From Lycocorax pyrrhopterus obiensis (Eukaryota > Chordata > Aves > Passeriformes > Paradisaeidae), in the NCBI GenBank assembly GCA_014706295.1, contig JACSVZ010000001.1:116633111-116697110 (forward strand): DNA of 64,000 nt. Reading direction: 5' to 3'. A program made the translations under genes and the position numbers. Positions 35,101-47,488 of the stretch are shown piece after piece (positions within the stretch are counted from its first letter, which is position 1; every line of letters begins with the position of its first letter). The notes below the pieces were generated by a model. It was not told where the DNA came from. It saw only the letters and a list, made by a program, of their open reading frames with translations, and ran no database searches.

Positions 35101-37751
35101 AGATGGAACTGGACATTTAGAAAAACCTCTGGGACTAAGAAAGTTCGGGATAATTTCTAGGCCCTGCTGGAACAAGCGACAGAATTCCCATGGAGTTTGG
35201 TGGATCTGGAATGTTCTCAGGTGTTGTCAGGCTGTTTGTGATGTCACTGGAAGCTGCAGACAGAGGTGCTGTGTGGGACAGAAGAGGCAGTAATGCCTTC
35301 TGAGTGGGGAGCATTGGGACAGGAGAAGCTTTGGGATGAAAAACAGCAACCTTATTAAATAGGGGCTTTCCCTTCTCTGCAGAGGGCAGCTGGCATGGAA
35401 CTTGTCTGAATTATCCTAGAAATGGGCAAGTACTGGTTTCCTGTCCCAGCCCCACAGAAATTCAAACCCCTCTTTCTTTGCCTTTTGAATAATATAAACA
35501 ATGAAGTGATAGATAATCATTTGTATCCTTTCTCCTCTTGCCTCGACTTTTCATTTGGGCACTCACAAAGTGCCTCTGTTTTGATATGAACAGATTGTTT
35601 CTGTCTCTGTTCCTGTCTCTTTTGGTCTGCATTAAAAATGTGTCTTCCTGAAAATAGAAGCCTTTGCTTGCACATTGGCTGTGCTCTTTGCATTTTGAAT
35701 TGCTCATCCTTTACCCCTGACTTGGCCTATTGGAGATGCAATCAACAAATCACAGTATTTCCAGTCATTTTTCTTGCAGAGCTAATCTGGGAATAGTTCA
35801 TCCCAAACAGAATGTCTGGGACCTGCTACTGGGTTATTTCCTCTCCCTTTTACCACCTTGATTACAAAATGATAGCAAGGGTAGGAGCAGAAGGGTCCTG
35901 CAGCAAAATTGACTTTAAAATTAGCTGTAGCATTCTCTGCTGAGAGAATGTTATAAGAGAGTTATAAGAGAGATGCTGAATTTCTCTTCTCTGCAGGATA
36001 ATTAAAACTGATTAACAAGTGGTTTTTTCTGTGTTCTCCATACAGAACTACATTCAAAATTTGAAATAGATGCTGTTATTCTTCAGCAGTACCTGTTCAT
36101 TTAGCACAAATTGTCTCATTGAATTAATTTTAGTCACCAGTTCTAAAATTGCACAAAAGAATAATTTATGAGAGCACTGACAGGAATCTGTGTTAGATGG
36201 AGTCAATGAGGATAATAAAGACTGTATCTATGGAAAAAAAGGGCCATTCTGGGAAAAATTGCCAGACTTGACTCATTCTAAGCACAAAAGGTTGGAAAAG
36301 ATATGAAAATTCAAGTATGGAAAACAAAGAGAGGAAATGACTTTGCAGGACAGTAGCCAGTGAATGATTTAGTTCTTTGTAGGACTGAAATACAAAGCAG
36401 CTTTAGTTATGGGACTTGGAGAGGACTGGGGCTTAATTTTCAGACATAACTACCTAAATCCATCAGATGTACTTCAGGCTTTAAACGCCTTTCTTTTTAA
36501 GCTTTCTGCTTTTTTCCAGATATTTATAAATCTTTGGGTATTTAATCAAGACATATCACTGTGACACGTTACGTTCTGATTAATATTTTGTTGTTTGCTT
36601 TCAAGTTCAGTTTGATATGTGTTAATGGGCTGCAAAAAGGCATTTTTTGCATATGAGAGACAAGCAGATACATAGAAAAGTGTGACTGAGTTTTTGGGGT
36701 TTTTTTTCCCCAGTGTTTCAAAGCCAGTGACAATATCCTGACTATTAATGGGATGGAAAAGAAAAGAAAAAAAGCAAGAGTATTCTGGGACTCTCTTGTA
36801 CCTCAAATAGAAATTTAGGGGGAAAAAATAAAAGATAGTTTGAAGATTAGGTCCCTGAAAACAACCAAGATAGAAACAGAGGCCTTGTGGAGGCCATGAC
36901 ATTTTCTGGCCCAGGGTAATGTTTGGTGGTCACTATGGAGATAATTTAACAGGGGTGATGGCAGGAGGATTATCTGGTGTCTTCAGCTGGACAGCGTGGG
37001 GCAGACGCTCGGGGAGAAGGAACAAAACTGAATCCCAGGTTATGCTCCAGCTGGGAAAGCGCAAAAGAAACAGAGAGAGAGCAGTCAGGTCCTTGGCTCA
37101 TGGTTTAGTTAGAAAATTTTGCTGCTACTGGCAGCTCTGGTGGCTTTTCTCTGCATCCAGCAGTCTCCTAGAACTGCAGAATTGCTCATGACGCTATCCA
37201 ACATAATGTGGGCCCACAGGTAAAACCCCTCTGCTGCCTCCCTGCCATGGGCAGTGGGGAATGATGACTGATAGCAGCATGAGGGTGTGTTCCTTATGCT
37301 CTACTTAATATTTGCTTCTCCTGTAATTTCAACTCCTTCCTTCAGGATTTTACTTTTATTCTGTGGGATTTTTAGTTGATTGTGAATAAAAGGGCAAATG
37401 TGTACCCATCCCTCAGAAGCCCTGCTGTATTTTCCAAAACAGAGTCAGAGGATGAGACATTTCCATTTCTGCATGTCAGGGTTTATGGACACCACAGGTA
37501 ATTATTAATTAGGTGTTTCCTAATTGCAATTCCTAATTTCCTAAATGCAAAATACACAACAAACCTCCAGTGCTGGAATTGGCACCTAGAAAAGTAGGAC
37601 TGTGATTTGACAAAAATACTGAAGAAGTTCAGAGATGTTCTGGTTCACGACCAGGTTAGAATCTAAAAATAGGTGGTGAGAAATGAGTGGACTGAGAATG
37701 GTTATCCATAAACATAACAATGTTTCTATTCTAACCTGGCAAAATAAATTG

Positions 37752-37755
<4 letters not shown>
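32169..37755. other. AT-rich DNA without recognisable genes
   Basis: Contents that can be named are an A/C low-complexity run (32497-32526), a perfect 11-bp tandem duplication GTTATAAGAGA (35950-35971) and small homopolymers. A TGTGCTGGGTTTGGCTGGGG start at 33046 resembles an ERV LTR 5' end, but the following sequence does not. Open frames are short and without domains. Confidence 0.45.

Positions 37756-37789
<34 letters not shown>
37756..37789. repeat. (TA)17 microsatellite
   Basis: A perfect run of 17 TA units. Such runs are self-complementary, can extrude as cruciforms and are usually polymorphic in length. The Tyr-Ile repeat in the minus-strand frame (37586-37924) is a product of this run. 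Confidence 0.97.
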
Positions 37790-37790
<1 letters not shown>

Positions 37791-38123
37791 CTATTGCAAC
37801 CCTTCATGCTAGGATGAACTTCCTTCAACAAGATCTTTACTGCTCCATTCAACTGGGAATTTTGGAGGGGGACAAATTTGATAAATTTGTAACTATGCAA
37901 ACTTGCCAGGCTCTGTATAAGCACCAGGAGAAAGTAGCAGTACTTTGCAAATGCAGACTGGATCTGTCAATGCCACTTTAGCTTTCCTTCAGCTCTTGAG
38001 AAGTTTGCTAACAGGCTGCTGATTAATGTGATGTGCATTTAATTACTGAATGCCTATTTCTAATCCTTGCAATAATTAACATTAACAAGTACTGTTGACA
38101 AGGAGGGTGATTTACAGCCAGAG
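37790..38123. other. AT-rich DNA without recognisable features
   Basis: No gene or repeat family was recognised. Confidence 0.5.
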
Positions 38124-38530
38124 TGTGCTGGTTTGGTTGAGCTTGGCATTAGGCTGTGGGAGCTATAGAGAACCTGAATTTTGTCCTGCTTTGTGAATCA
38201 TTTGGTCTTAGGCTTGGCTGGCCTTTGGCTTATTCCCTAAAATAGAATTGCCAGCTGGGAGAAGCAGTGGCAGACTGATCCCAGCAGAGGATTGCTGGGC
38301 AGCTCCTTCACTCTCCTTTGCCTGGGGCTGTTGTCTCCTGCTGGAGTGGTTCCCCCAGGAAAGGACCTCCTTGCTGCACTTGTGGCTACCAGTTTGTGAG
38401 CCCCTCAGAAGGGACAGGGAACATCTGACCCTCCCAGGGAATCTTGCTGCATGAGGGGCTCATTGTATCCTTCAATAAAAGATGTGCAGACCCGAAGGGC
38501 TCTTTTGTTCCTTTGATTCCTGGGCACAGT
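38124..38530 (+). mobile_element. Probable LTR-like block
   Basis: It starts TGTGCTGGTTTGGTTGAG, a type of start seen in bird ERV LTRs. It is less AT-rich than its flanks and has AATAAA (38474-38479) about 50 bp before a plausible end, CCTTTGATTCCTGGGCA. I found no convincing target duplication. It could instead be another kind of non-coding element with a polyadenylation signal. It is non-coding. Confidence 0.4.
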
Positions 38531-39607
38531 CCATAGGGAGGAATTCAGAGCAGCATGCTACTCTCATGATCACTGCAATTTTTTGAGACACGAGCTGCTG
38601 GGACAGTTCATTTTGGGAAAGCTCTGGCTTGGTTAGAAGTGGGACACAGTATGTGAAAGAGCCACTTGTTTGGCGTTTTTTGCCAGGCTGGATAAATTAT
38701 ATATATATTTCGTTTTTCACCTGCCTTTTTATTCAAAACCACGTCAAGTTCTTTCAAGACAATGGGATCATGGAGCTGGTGCAATGGTGGGCAGGTTTCT
38801 GAGGCACCTTGCAGGCTGCCAGGTGGCATTAAAAGGGGCCATGCAAACCTCTCCTGGGAACAGGGGGTAGAGAGTGATGCAAATCAGGAATCTGCTGAAT
38901 CTACTACCTGGAAGAAAAATACCTGCAATGGGACAGCAAAAGCTGTGTATAAATCCTTCTAATTTCTATTCCATTTCCCATAGCCACTTTGAATTTCCTC
39001 TGATTAAAAAGTTAAGTATTCCAGTCTTCTTGGCTATTTTGAGTTTTAAAGTGTTTTGGTTGTCTTTGAGGAGCTCGTTATAAAAGCAAGATCTAATAAC
39101 ATCCATCACAAGGTTATGGCTGTGTCCCTGGGCCATTACCTCACCCCTCTTCCCCTAAAGGAGTCATCCAAAGGGAGACCTTTGAAGGTGCAGATGTCCT
39201 TTGGGATCCTGGCTCTCACTAGTGCTCCGTGGATTGAAAATCTGCCTCTTGTATCTGAAAGAACAACCTGAAAAACATCTACTTGTGTTGTAGTGCTTCG
39301 TGCTGAGCCAATGGCCGTGCACTGACATTTAGTGCCCTTTTAACACAATATTTTAATCTTGATTTCTCTGGCAGTGGCTGCAGAACTTCTGCAGCTGAAA
39401 ACCCAAGGAGTTTCCTGGCTGTGAAGATAAACTCTGTGTGTGACACATAGTTTGGAAGTGGGAACACTCTAGTGGCAGATCTTGTTTGTTCAATCTGGCT
39501 TGAATTCAGTCCCATGGACTCGACAATTTCCTAATGCTGTGGTACCTTTGCTTTGCAGAAGCTTAAGGGAATTTCTGTCTTGGATGTGAGATGGGGATTT
39601 TCAGTGT
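38531..39607. other. Non-coding stretch
   Basis: No gene or repeat family was recognised. Confidence 0.5.
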
Positions 39608-39690
39608 CATTTTGCAGGTGAGGAACTGAAGCACTGGAAGACCCGTTCAAGCATTTACAAAATCTACTGCCAGGTTAAAACTGAATTTAA
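39608..39690 (-). mobile_element. Possible MIR/CORE-SINE relic, antisense
   Basis: ATTTTGCAGGTGAGGAACTG and AAGCACTGGAAG resemble the complement of the 3' half of MIR ('ATTTTACAGATGAGGAAACTGAGGCACAGAGAGG'). CTGCCAGGTTAAAACTGAATTT falls where 'GTGCCAG...TGAA' is expected. It is the second such relic in this window. It is old and recognised by eye only. Confidence 0.45.
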
Positions 39691-39919
39691 TTATTCATGT
39701 CCAGTGCCTAGTTAAGTTTCCCTTCTACGTGTTTGTCTGCTTGATTTAAAAAGCCAGTGTTTTGTTGTTGATGTATTTTTGATTAAGGATGGATTTATTT
39801 TAATAACTGACAGGTTTGGGTTTTTTATGATTTCAATGCTTTATGTCAAATGTAAATGATACCTGCACAAATGTACTGTCCAATACAGCAGACAGACACA
39901 GATAAATATGGGGGATAAA
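39691..39919. other. AT-rich DNA without recognisable features
   Basis: No gene or repeat family was recognised. Confidence 0.5.
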
Positions 39920-40130
39920 TACCTTAGCGGGGTAGGGGGGCAGAATCCCCCCTCCCCTGCTGCCCACGGGGCTTTGGGTGCAGCCCAGCACAGGGGGGGT
40001 TCTGGGATGGGGCATGTCCAGCTCTCACCCACCAGCTCCCCCAAATCCTTCTCCCAGGGGCTGCTCTGGATCTGTTCATCCCCAGGCTGGGGATTGCCCC
40101 CATCCAGGTGCAGCACCTTGCACTTATTAA
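39920..40130 (-). mobile_element. CR1 LINE fragment, antisense, without its 3' end
   Basis: The complement carries the CR1 stretch read here as GCGGGGTAGGGGGGCAGAAT, CAGCTCCCCCAAATCCTTCT, GGGGCTGCTCTGGATCTGTT and TTGCCCCCATCCAGGTGCAG. It comes from the region upstream of the usual 3' UTR and overlaps the far end of the CR1 at 44.8-45.4 kb. No CR1 tail is attached, so it is an internal fragment. Confidence 0.88.
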
Positions 40131-40419
40131 GACATCCTGCTCTGCTGAATGGCTGTCTTTGTCCCCATTTTACACGCCTCTGGAGATAAAACATGAGCTG
40201 GCAACACCTGCTTTATATGTTCAACTTCGGGCACTGCTATCAGCACCCTGTTTCATTTGGAGGCACAATCACACAAATTTTTCCATTTACTGGACTTGCA
40301 TGACCTTTTAACTGAAATTCCCTTTGAACTGGGATTCCTGTCCTTTCCAGTGCTGCTGTTCAGGTTCCTGCCAAGTAACTGGACAGGGTTTCTTGCTCTC
40401 TAGTCCCCTTAGTTTCTGT
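40131..40419. other. Non-coding stretch between two CR1-like pieces
   Basis: No gene was recognised. It may include decayed CR1 sequence that I cannot assign. Confidence 0.4.
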
Positions 40420-40560
40420 GTCTGGAACTAATGGTCCTGAATTTGTCCAACCCCTCTTTGAACCTGCTGATATAATTCAGTTTCCTGAGGCATTAATTCC
40501 CAGAGGTTCATCATGTGCTGTGTAAAGCAGTTTTTAAAATCTATTTAAATATCCTACTGG
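40420..40560 (-). mobile_element. Possible ancient CR1-like relic, antisense
   Basis: GGTCCTGAATTTGTCCAACC, CCTCTTTGAACCTGCTGATA, TTCCCAGAGGTTCATCATG and TGCTGTGTAAAGCAG resemble an old amniote CR1-like 3' region ('TTTGTCCAATCCCTTTTTGAACC...GAGTTCCACAGGTTAATTA...GTGTGAAGAAGTA'). It is much more diverged than the other CR1 copies here. Family not assigned. Confidence 0.42.
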
Positions 40561-43500
40561 ATTTGTCAGAGGAATTCTAGTTTGTTGGATTTGGTTCATA
40601 ATCTTTGGGTTCATTCCCAGGTGGAACAGCTCTTGAGGTGGAATGGGAATATTTGATCTGATTGTTTAAATCCGAAAGGATCTAAAAGACAATAACTTTT
40701 CTTCCTTCCCTCCTGAGCTATGTCTCAAAATATCTGCTGTGCATTTCAGTGCCTGATAAGCATAGAAAGAAGCAGAAATGTATTTAAAAGAGGGATCTCA
40801 CTCTTTGTTGCTTCTGTGTGTGATAATGAATATTGATTCTGAAATCACAGCAGAAGAAGGGATTTTTATCTGAAAATCATCCAGACAGGTTGTGATGTGA
40901 ACAAGTGAGAGATTTGACTTCATTGCATTTAGGTATGGTAAGAAAATAGTAATGTAATGTTAGAATATGACTGTACAGAGAAAAACACATTTTAAGTGTC
41001 TCAGAACTGTTTATGATTTTTTTTTCCCATTGTCATGATTCACCCATGACTTACATACGTGCTACCAGTAACTCTGGAAATGTTTTCTTATGCTGTTTAA
41101 AGCCTTTTTACATTGTTTTGTGAGCTAAAGATTAGAGAAACACAAATTAATGAATCAAGTGAGATACTTAGCTACAATGTGTAAATAAAATCTCAGTGTA
41201 ATTGACACTGTTTTGCCAGCTTCACATTTAGACATCCAGGATGGCTATTTCCAGAATATATTTAAATTTTCACTCCATTTTCCATGGTTACCGAAGCATA
41301 AAGCTAAAGTATTATTAGCATTATCTAGGAAAACGGTTAAGGTTATTTAAAATTAATCTCATGTAACAAGTTTTTTGGCAAATAACCAAGACATTTAATT
41401 TTTTTTTTCAAACTGAGGCTCAATTTTGGAAGACAATTAGAAGAATTTGGACTTTCTACCAGCAATCATCTGAATTCACTGACTCTTGCAGGAATTTAAG
41501 TAGAAAAATGTAAGGAAGCCAAACGTTTTATTTACACAAGCTAAATTTCAAAATAGACGACCTTCATTTTCAGCTGTGCAAGCCACATTCTTCACTCAGT
41601 CTCATGTTGCTTAAAATAATTTGGGTTCTTGCTTTTGAGATTTTGAGGGCTGTAACCCAGCAGCTGCATTGTTTTTGCAAAGAAAGCTGTGCGGTGAGTG
41701 CCCTGTGCAGTGTCAGTCAAACTGATGCAGAGTTTGGATGCTGTGGCTCTTGGAGGGAGGCTGGAGGTGACCTGTTCCAAGGAACTTGTAGCAGCTCAGC
41801 CTCAGGAATGAAGCAATCATCCAGGCTCTGAGTGTGGGTGAAATGTGAGGAATTGCTCCTTGGACCCCCTCCAGAGCCCCAGTCAGTACCACTGTAATTC
41901 GTAATTTGTGAGGGCTGTGAATTCTAGAAGGGGCAACACATCATGTGCAACGTGTGTTCTTTGTGTTTAAAGAAGCTGGGGGGGTGCACGAGCATTTTCT
42001 GTGGATGAAATCAGTGTGATTTGGTTTCTAAAGAAATAAATTCCCCTGAACACTTTGCTTTGCTCTTTGACTTCTGCTAAAGCAAGCGAGCTTAACGCCG
42101 GTGAAATACCGTTTGATAAATGTGTTAAACTACTGTAAGAGTAAGCAAAAAACCCCCCAAAACCCTGCAGTGGCTGGGATCTGTGAGGTAATTAAGAGCA
42201 TTTTTTGGTGGGTAAATCAGATATTAGACCCACATTTCTGCACATGGGAGCTTAATTCCTGTGCTGTCACAGGCACTGTCCCTGGGTGGTTTCAGAATAT
42301 CCCAGTGGGGCACGAGGCCCTTTACAGAAAGGTTTGACAAGTGTGTCCAGAGAAGTAGTGAAACACCTCCAGCAACAGGATTTCTACTTTCTTTGCCTCT
42401 AGACTTGAAGGGAGTGTATTTGGAGAGTGACAGCAGCAGGGAGTCAGTGGGAAGGTGTGAGGAACAAGCTGGCAACACCACAGGGAGTTGCTTGGGGCTG
42501 AGGTTGTACCTCCTGAGGGATATTTTCCTCTAAAATTTGCTCAGGAATGGGACTTTCTGCTGCAAGGTCTTGGGTTGCTGGCAAAGAACATCGTGAGAGG
42601 TTGATATAAACAGCCATGAGACAGGGTAGGCTGTTGCCTCCATGCTACCCCCGTTCTGTGTTGATCAGATTTTGTAGTCACAGCAGCAGACAATGCTTTT
42701 GGATGTTGCTAACATGGTAAACATAAACATTGTGTGGCCATGTCTAGAATGGTGTTTTTCCACAGAGCAGCAGGAGCTCATGCTGAACACATGTCATGTT
42801 TACAGAAGTTTCCATGATTTGTCATCCAAAAGACACAAAGAGCTCATGGAAAGGAAAATTGCGGCTAAGCATCAACTGGTGATGAAAATGGCCATCTCTC
42901 TGTAGGATTAAGCATAGGAGGAAGGGAGAGGATAAAAATCAGAAGAAACTTATCTATTCTCATAAGTATTTATGCAAACGGATTCTTTTTGTGCATCTCT
43001 CCCATGAAATCATACTCTTGTCACAGTGAGGACTCAGCAACAAAGTGAAAGTGACCCTGTAGTTGTTTGAGAAGCAGGGGCTGTTCTGAGGATCCGGAAA
43101 AATTCCCTGACCACTCACATGATCTGATGTGTTTCTTGGGAGGTGTGTGCTATGGTAGCGTGTTACAGTATCAATTAAAATGGAATGGAAGTAAAGGAAT
43201 GCTCCCCAATGTCCAGTGTGAACCTGCACTGGCACGGCTTCAAACCATTCCCATGTTCCTGCCATTGGATCCCAGGGAGGAGAGCTCAGAACCTCCCTCT
43301 TCACTTCCCCAGCTCAGGAACTTGGAGAGTTCTGCCTGTCTAATGGACATAGAGCCTGCTGCAGGATGGCTGCTTGACTCTGCAATTCTTTATGTACTGT
43401 TTAAACTCATTTAAAACTTCCTTCCAATGGAAACTGGTACACTGGGAATCATGCTGCTGGTGGCATTATCTTTACTTCCAGTTGCACCTCATACCAGAGC

Positions 43501-44782
43501 AAATCACTGGCCAAATATCCTCATTCCCAGCAAAGAACCAGTAGGTTTTGTCATCTTCTTCCATCTGCACACCTCAGCTACAGCATGACTTTCCCAAAAA
43601 ATTATTTCTTGCTGGCACTTCCCTGTGTTTCTCTGTTGTCCATCTCTCCTCCAGCCTGGCGACACTTGAGAATATTTGTTCCAGCCCGAAGGTAAAGACA
43701 GCAAATTTTTTGAGTTCTAACAACTCAGCCTTCACATTTCTCCTACTGACAGAGAGTTTATATTATCCAATTGTCCTGGGGGTGTTTCATTTCAGTACCA
43801 GACAATGTTTACCTGATGCGTGTAATTACTTTCCCTGCATGTAAAAGCAAGAACTAAATTTAAACACAGGTTGTGTATCTATTTTCTGAAAGTTTTTTTT
43901 AATCAGCAGTTAATGAAACAACCTGTCATCAGCAAGCCATGCTGCTGAAATGACATGAAAAGCAAAGCCTCGAATAAGTTTGTTTGTAGGCTTTCACCTA
44001 AGTTTGGAGCTGGTGATGATTTGTTGTTTTTTCTGCAGTTTAACCTTGTTTGGTCTAGCTGGAGATGTGGCAGTGGTGATGTCAGTATTTGCCAAGAGCT
44101 ATACTTTTACAGGAAACAGTAATGGACATAATTCAAGGCTTTGACAAGATTTCACACAGCATAGAAGGGCAATCCAGCACAAATTCATCATCATTCCATG
44201 CCCATTTTGGGTGATGTGCTCATAGAGTCACACATGTGGCCCATGTGTGGCTGAATGAAACTATTCAGTCGCTGCTTTGCCTGAAATGCTGGAATGCTGT
44301 GACAAATGTCTATTAAAATGCTTTGCTGCTAATGTGGATTTAGAGACATTAAAACATCAACACTGTGTGATACAGCATAGCTTGAGGTCACAAGAAATCA
44401 GAAAGAACAGATTCAAATACCATCATTTTCACAGTATTCTTTTGTTCTCTGTGCTGTTGTGTGCCCTCCAGGCCTTCTCACTGTCTTTGTTTTGTCCTGT
44501 CAGGGACTTCCTTGGCAAACTGCCAGCAGATGTGTACCTGTCCAAAAGAAAACATTTTTTATTATATTTCCCTCCCACTTGGTCTTTACATTGCTTGTCA
44601 CGTGTGAGGGTGGTTTGTTGTTATTTTTGTGGATGCGTGTTTGCAGTGTTTGGTTTTGGTTTTTGTGGCAACTGAACTTGAATTATTGAGATCAATGGTC
44701 TTCCCTTTTCAGATTGCTGGGTAATATCTTGTAGCTTCTGGTCAGCAGGAGATACCATTAGAGAGTCACAAGCCTAAAATCT
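40561..44782. other. AT-rich DNA without recognisable genes
   Basis: No gene, RNA gene or repeat family was recognised in about 4.2 kb. A 115-codon frame at 43067-43414 and a 132-codon frame at 44277-44675 show no domain. Confidence 0.45.
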
Positions 44783-45362
44783 ATCATAGAATGGCTTACA
44801 TTGGAAGGGACATGAAATTCATCCAGTGCCCCCCCGCCATGGTCAGGGACACCTTCCACTATCCCAGGCTGTTCCAAGCCCCATCCAGCCTGGCCTGGAA
44901 CATTTCCAGGGATCCAGGGGCAGCCACAGCTTCCCTGGGCAACCTGTGCCAGGGCCTGCCAACCCTCACAGGGAAGAATTTCATCCCAATATCCCATTTA
45001 ATGGTGCCCTCTTTCAGCTTGAAGACACTCCCCTTTGTCCTATCCCTCCAGGCACTTGTAAGTAGTCTCTCTGCATCTCTCTTTAGGTACTGGAAGCCTT
45101 CTCTCTCCGGGCTGAACAATCCCAGCTCTCCCAGCCTTTCCTCCCAGCAGAGCTGCTCCATCCCTCTGATCATCCTGATGCCTCCTCTGGGCTCTCTCCA
45201 GCAGCTCCAGGCCCTTCCTGTGCTGGCCCCAGGGCTGGGGCAGCTCTGCAGGTGGGGTCTCACCTGAGCGGGGCAGAGGGGCAGAATTCCCCCTTTCCTG
45301 CTCCCCCCAGGGCTTGGGATGCAGCCCAGAGCGGTTTCTGGGCTCACAGAGCTCATGGCTGT
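44783..45362 (-). mobile_element. CR1 LINE fragment, antisense, about 580 bp
   Basis: It starts with the complement of the CR1 tail (ATCATAGAATGG). It then runs back through CAGGGACACCTTCCACTATC, TGTGCCAGGGCCTGCCAACC, CTCACAGGGAAGAATTTCAT and GGGCTGAACAATCCCAGCTC. The far blocks, GGCCCTTCCTGTGCTGGCCC and CACCTGAGCGGGGCAGAGGG, correspond to the end of ORF2. It is the longest CR1 piece here. The open frames 44791-45267 (plus, 158 codons), 44859-45380 (minus) and 45040-45423 (minus) are repeat sequence. In 44859-45380 the minus-strand reading GELGLFSPER is a decayed ORF2 C-terminal motif. Confidence 0.95.
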
Positions 45363-47197
45363 GGCAGATCCACATGACAAAAAGTATCTCCTCCAATTCC
45401 AAAGGCTCCTCTACTTCATACATCTCCTGCTGTTGTTCTTGCTGTCTTTATGACAGTGCCATAGGAAAGGGATTGCTGCAAATGGAACCATAGTTTTTTA
45501 TTTTACGTGGTAAATCCACTGCACTTGCATTAAAACTGAGTTGCTGCTGCTTTGTAAGGATGACCTTGCAACCAGAACATTTTGCTGACGGTGATTTTTT
45601 TAGGCAACCAAATTTGCTAAATGTACAAAATGCAGGCCAATCACTCTTCAAAAGTCTTGACCTACTTTCCCCTTGAACCCATTCCAATATAATAATAATA
45701 AAAAATAACCACAGAGAGAGCAGATTACACAGCTCTATAATTTCACCGATGGGAATGTGAATGCCATTAAAGCAAAAGTGCTTCCTGCTGGCAGCCCAAC
45801 TCTGTATTTGTGCGGTTGTAACTCCTCAATACTCATTCAGATTTTGGGAGAGAGACAAGGCCAGGGAAGGACACTTATGCTGACTTAAACATGGTCTTTT
45901 CTACTCAGTGGGCCCTTTTACTGAATTTCTCTTAATTTGTCTGTGTAAAAATGCACATACGGAATCTAGAGGTTTGGGGTTTTTTTAAGAAGAATCCACT
46001 TTTCATTTTCACATGGTTTAAGCTAAGTTTGAAAAGCCTTCTTCTTACAAGAGTTTGCAATTTTAATTCATTAGTGAGTCATTGCTGCTTAACTTGTATA
46101 TTTTCATACAGACGTCTTCCTGGATATTCTGATTTTTCATGCTTTAAAAGAAAAAAAGTAGTGACATAATTCTTCTGGATTCTCCCTTTGTTCTGCCTTT
46201 TCCGTGTTCAAGTATTTCCTTATACTTGGGGAAGGGGGGAGAGGGAATGTGCTCTTGTGCTCAAAGGAGTGTTTAAAAAGCAGATCTGGAGCCTTCTATT
46301 TTCCAAGCCCCATGTGAGATAGAGACAGGCTGATTGTGTCAGTTCTGAAAGTATTTAAGAGCCCTGCTTTACTGGCAAAGGTATTAATGAGCTTTAAAAA
46401 GGGGCGAGGGAGTTGACAGGAAGAATTAATCCCTCCCAATCCAAAACAAAACTCCAAAACTGCTGCATTTCCTTCCTTCCAGCATCATACAAATTGTACT
46501 GTTCCAGTGTTCCACCCTTGCTTTAACCTCCCCCAGCTCCTCAGGAGAGCTATTCTGTCATTTCCAGTAGGAAGATGATTTGCATAAACCGGTTCCTTTT
46601 CATTATTAGATTCAGGAAATCACCATTATAATCTGATGCTGGTTTGCTTTTGTCCTGGAAGTTGTTAAACTGAGTTATCTGGCAAAGTCTAATCCCATTT
46701 CTAACCATATACGGCCATGCTTGGGACAGAAAATGAGGCTCTGAGTTTTTGTATTTGTGCATTTGACAAATCCAACAGCCAGATTCATTCTAGGATTTTA
46801 ATTTTGCAAAGCACTTAGGCACTGAAAAGTAATTGCACGCTGTTTGTCTCAGCAGGCTCTATGTGAGCTAGGAATTGTCCTATAAGCATGGTGATATGAA
46901 CACGAGTTCAAAAGGGTTTAAAAAATAATTTATGGAAGGAAGATATGTGCTGTAGTGTGATAGTTCTCCCCCTGAATCTGTTTTCCACAGGTTGCATTTC
47001 CCTCCAGTCAACAAGTAGCTCTGCTGACCTGACCCCAAAAGAATTCCCTACTCAGCACAATAGTCAGTTTTGCCTTTTGATATCATAAATCCTGGCTATG
47101 AATTGAAGAAATGCCTCCTGCCAGCTTCAGAGGGCAGTCTGCTCAAAGCAAGCCCACACACTGCTGGACCTCTCCTTCTCTCTTTCTCTTGTCTTGA
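45363..47197. other. AT-rich DNA without recognisable features
   Basis: No gene, RNA or repeat family was recognised. Confidence 0.5.
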
Positions 47198-47482
47198 ATC
47201 ATAGAATCACAAAATGATTTGGGTTGGAAGGGACCTTAAAGATCATCCAGTCCTACCTTCCACTATGCCAGGTTGCTCAGAGCACCCTCCACCCTGGATT
47301 TAAACATTTCCAGGGATGGGGCAGCCACAGCTTCTCTTGGCACCCTGTGCCAGGGCCTCCCTACCATCACAGGGAGGAATTTCCTGCTACCATCTCACCT
47401 AAACCTACTCCTTCCTTTTTTAAGCCATTCCCCCTTGTCCTGGCCCTTGCAAAAAGTCCCTCTTCATCTTTCTTGTAGGCTC
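47198..47482 (-). mobile_element. CR1 LINE 3' UTR, antisense (3' part of a 5'-inverted insertion)
   Basis: It starts with the complement of the CR1 tail (AATCATAGAATCACAAAAT). It then runs through GTTGGAAGGGACCTTAAAGA, CACCCTGTGCCAGGGCCTCC and AAAAAGTCCCTCTTCATCTT. The match ends near 47482, and within a few bases a CR1 ORF2 segment begins in the opposite orientation. I read the two as one insertion. Confidence 0.92.
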
Positions 47483-47488
47483 ATATTT

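Noticed and set aside
37586..37924. 112-codon minus-strand frame with a Tyr-Ile repeat
   Set aside because: The repeat is the translation of the (TA)17 run. The rest has no recognisable domain.
44791..45267. 158-codon open frame on the plus strand, and long frames on the minus strand over the same bases
   Set aside because: The bases are an antisense CR1 3' UTR and end of ORF2. The frames follow the repeat and have no host domain.
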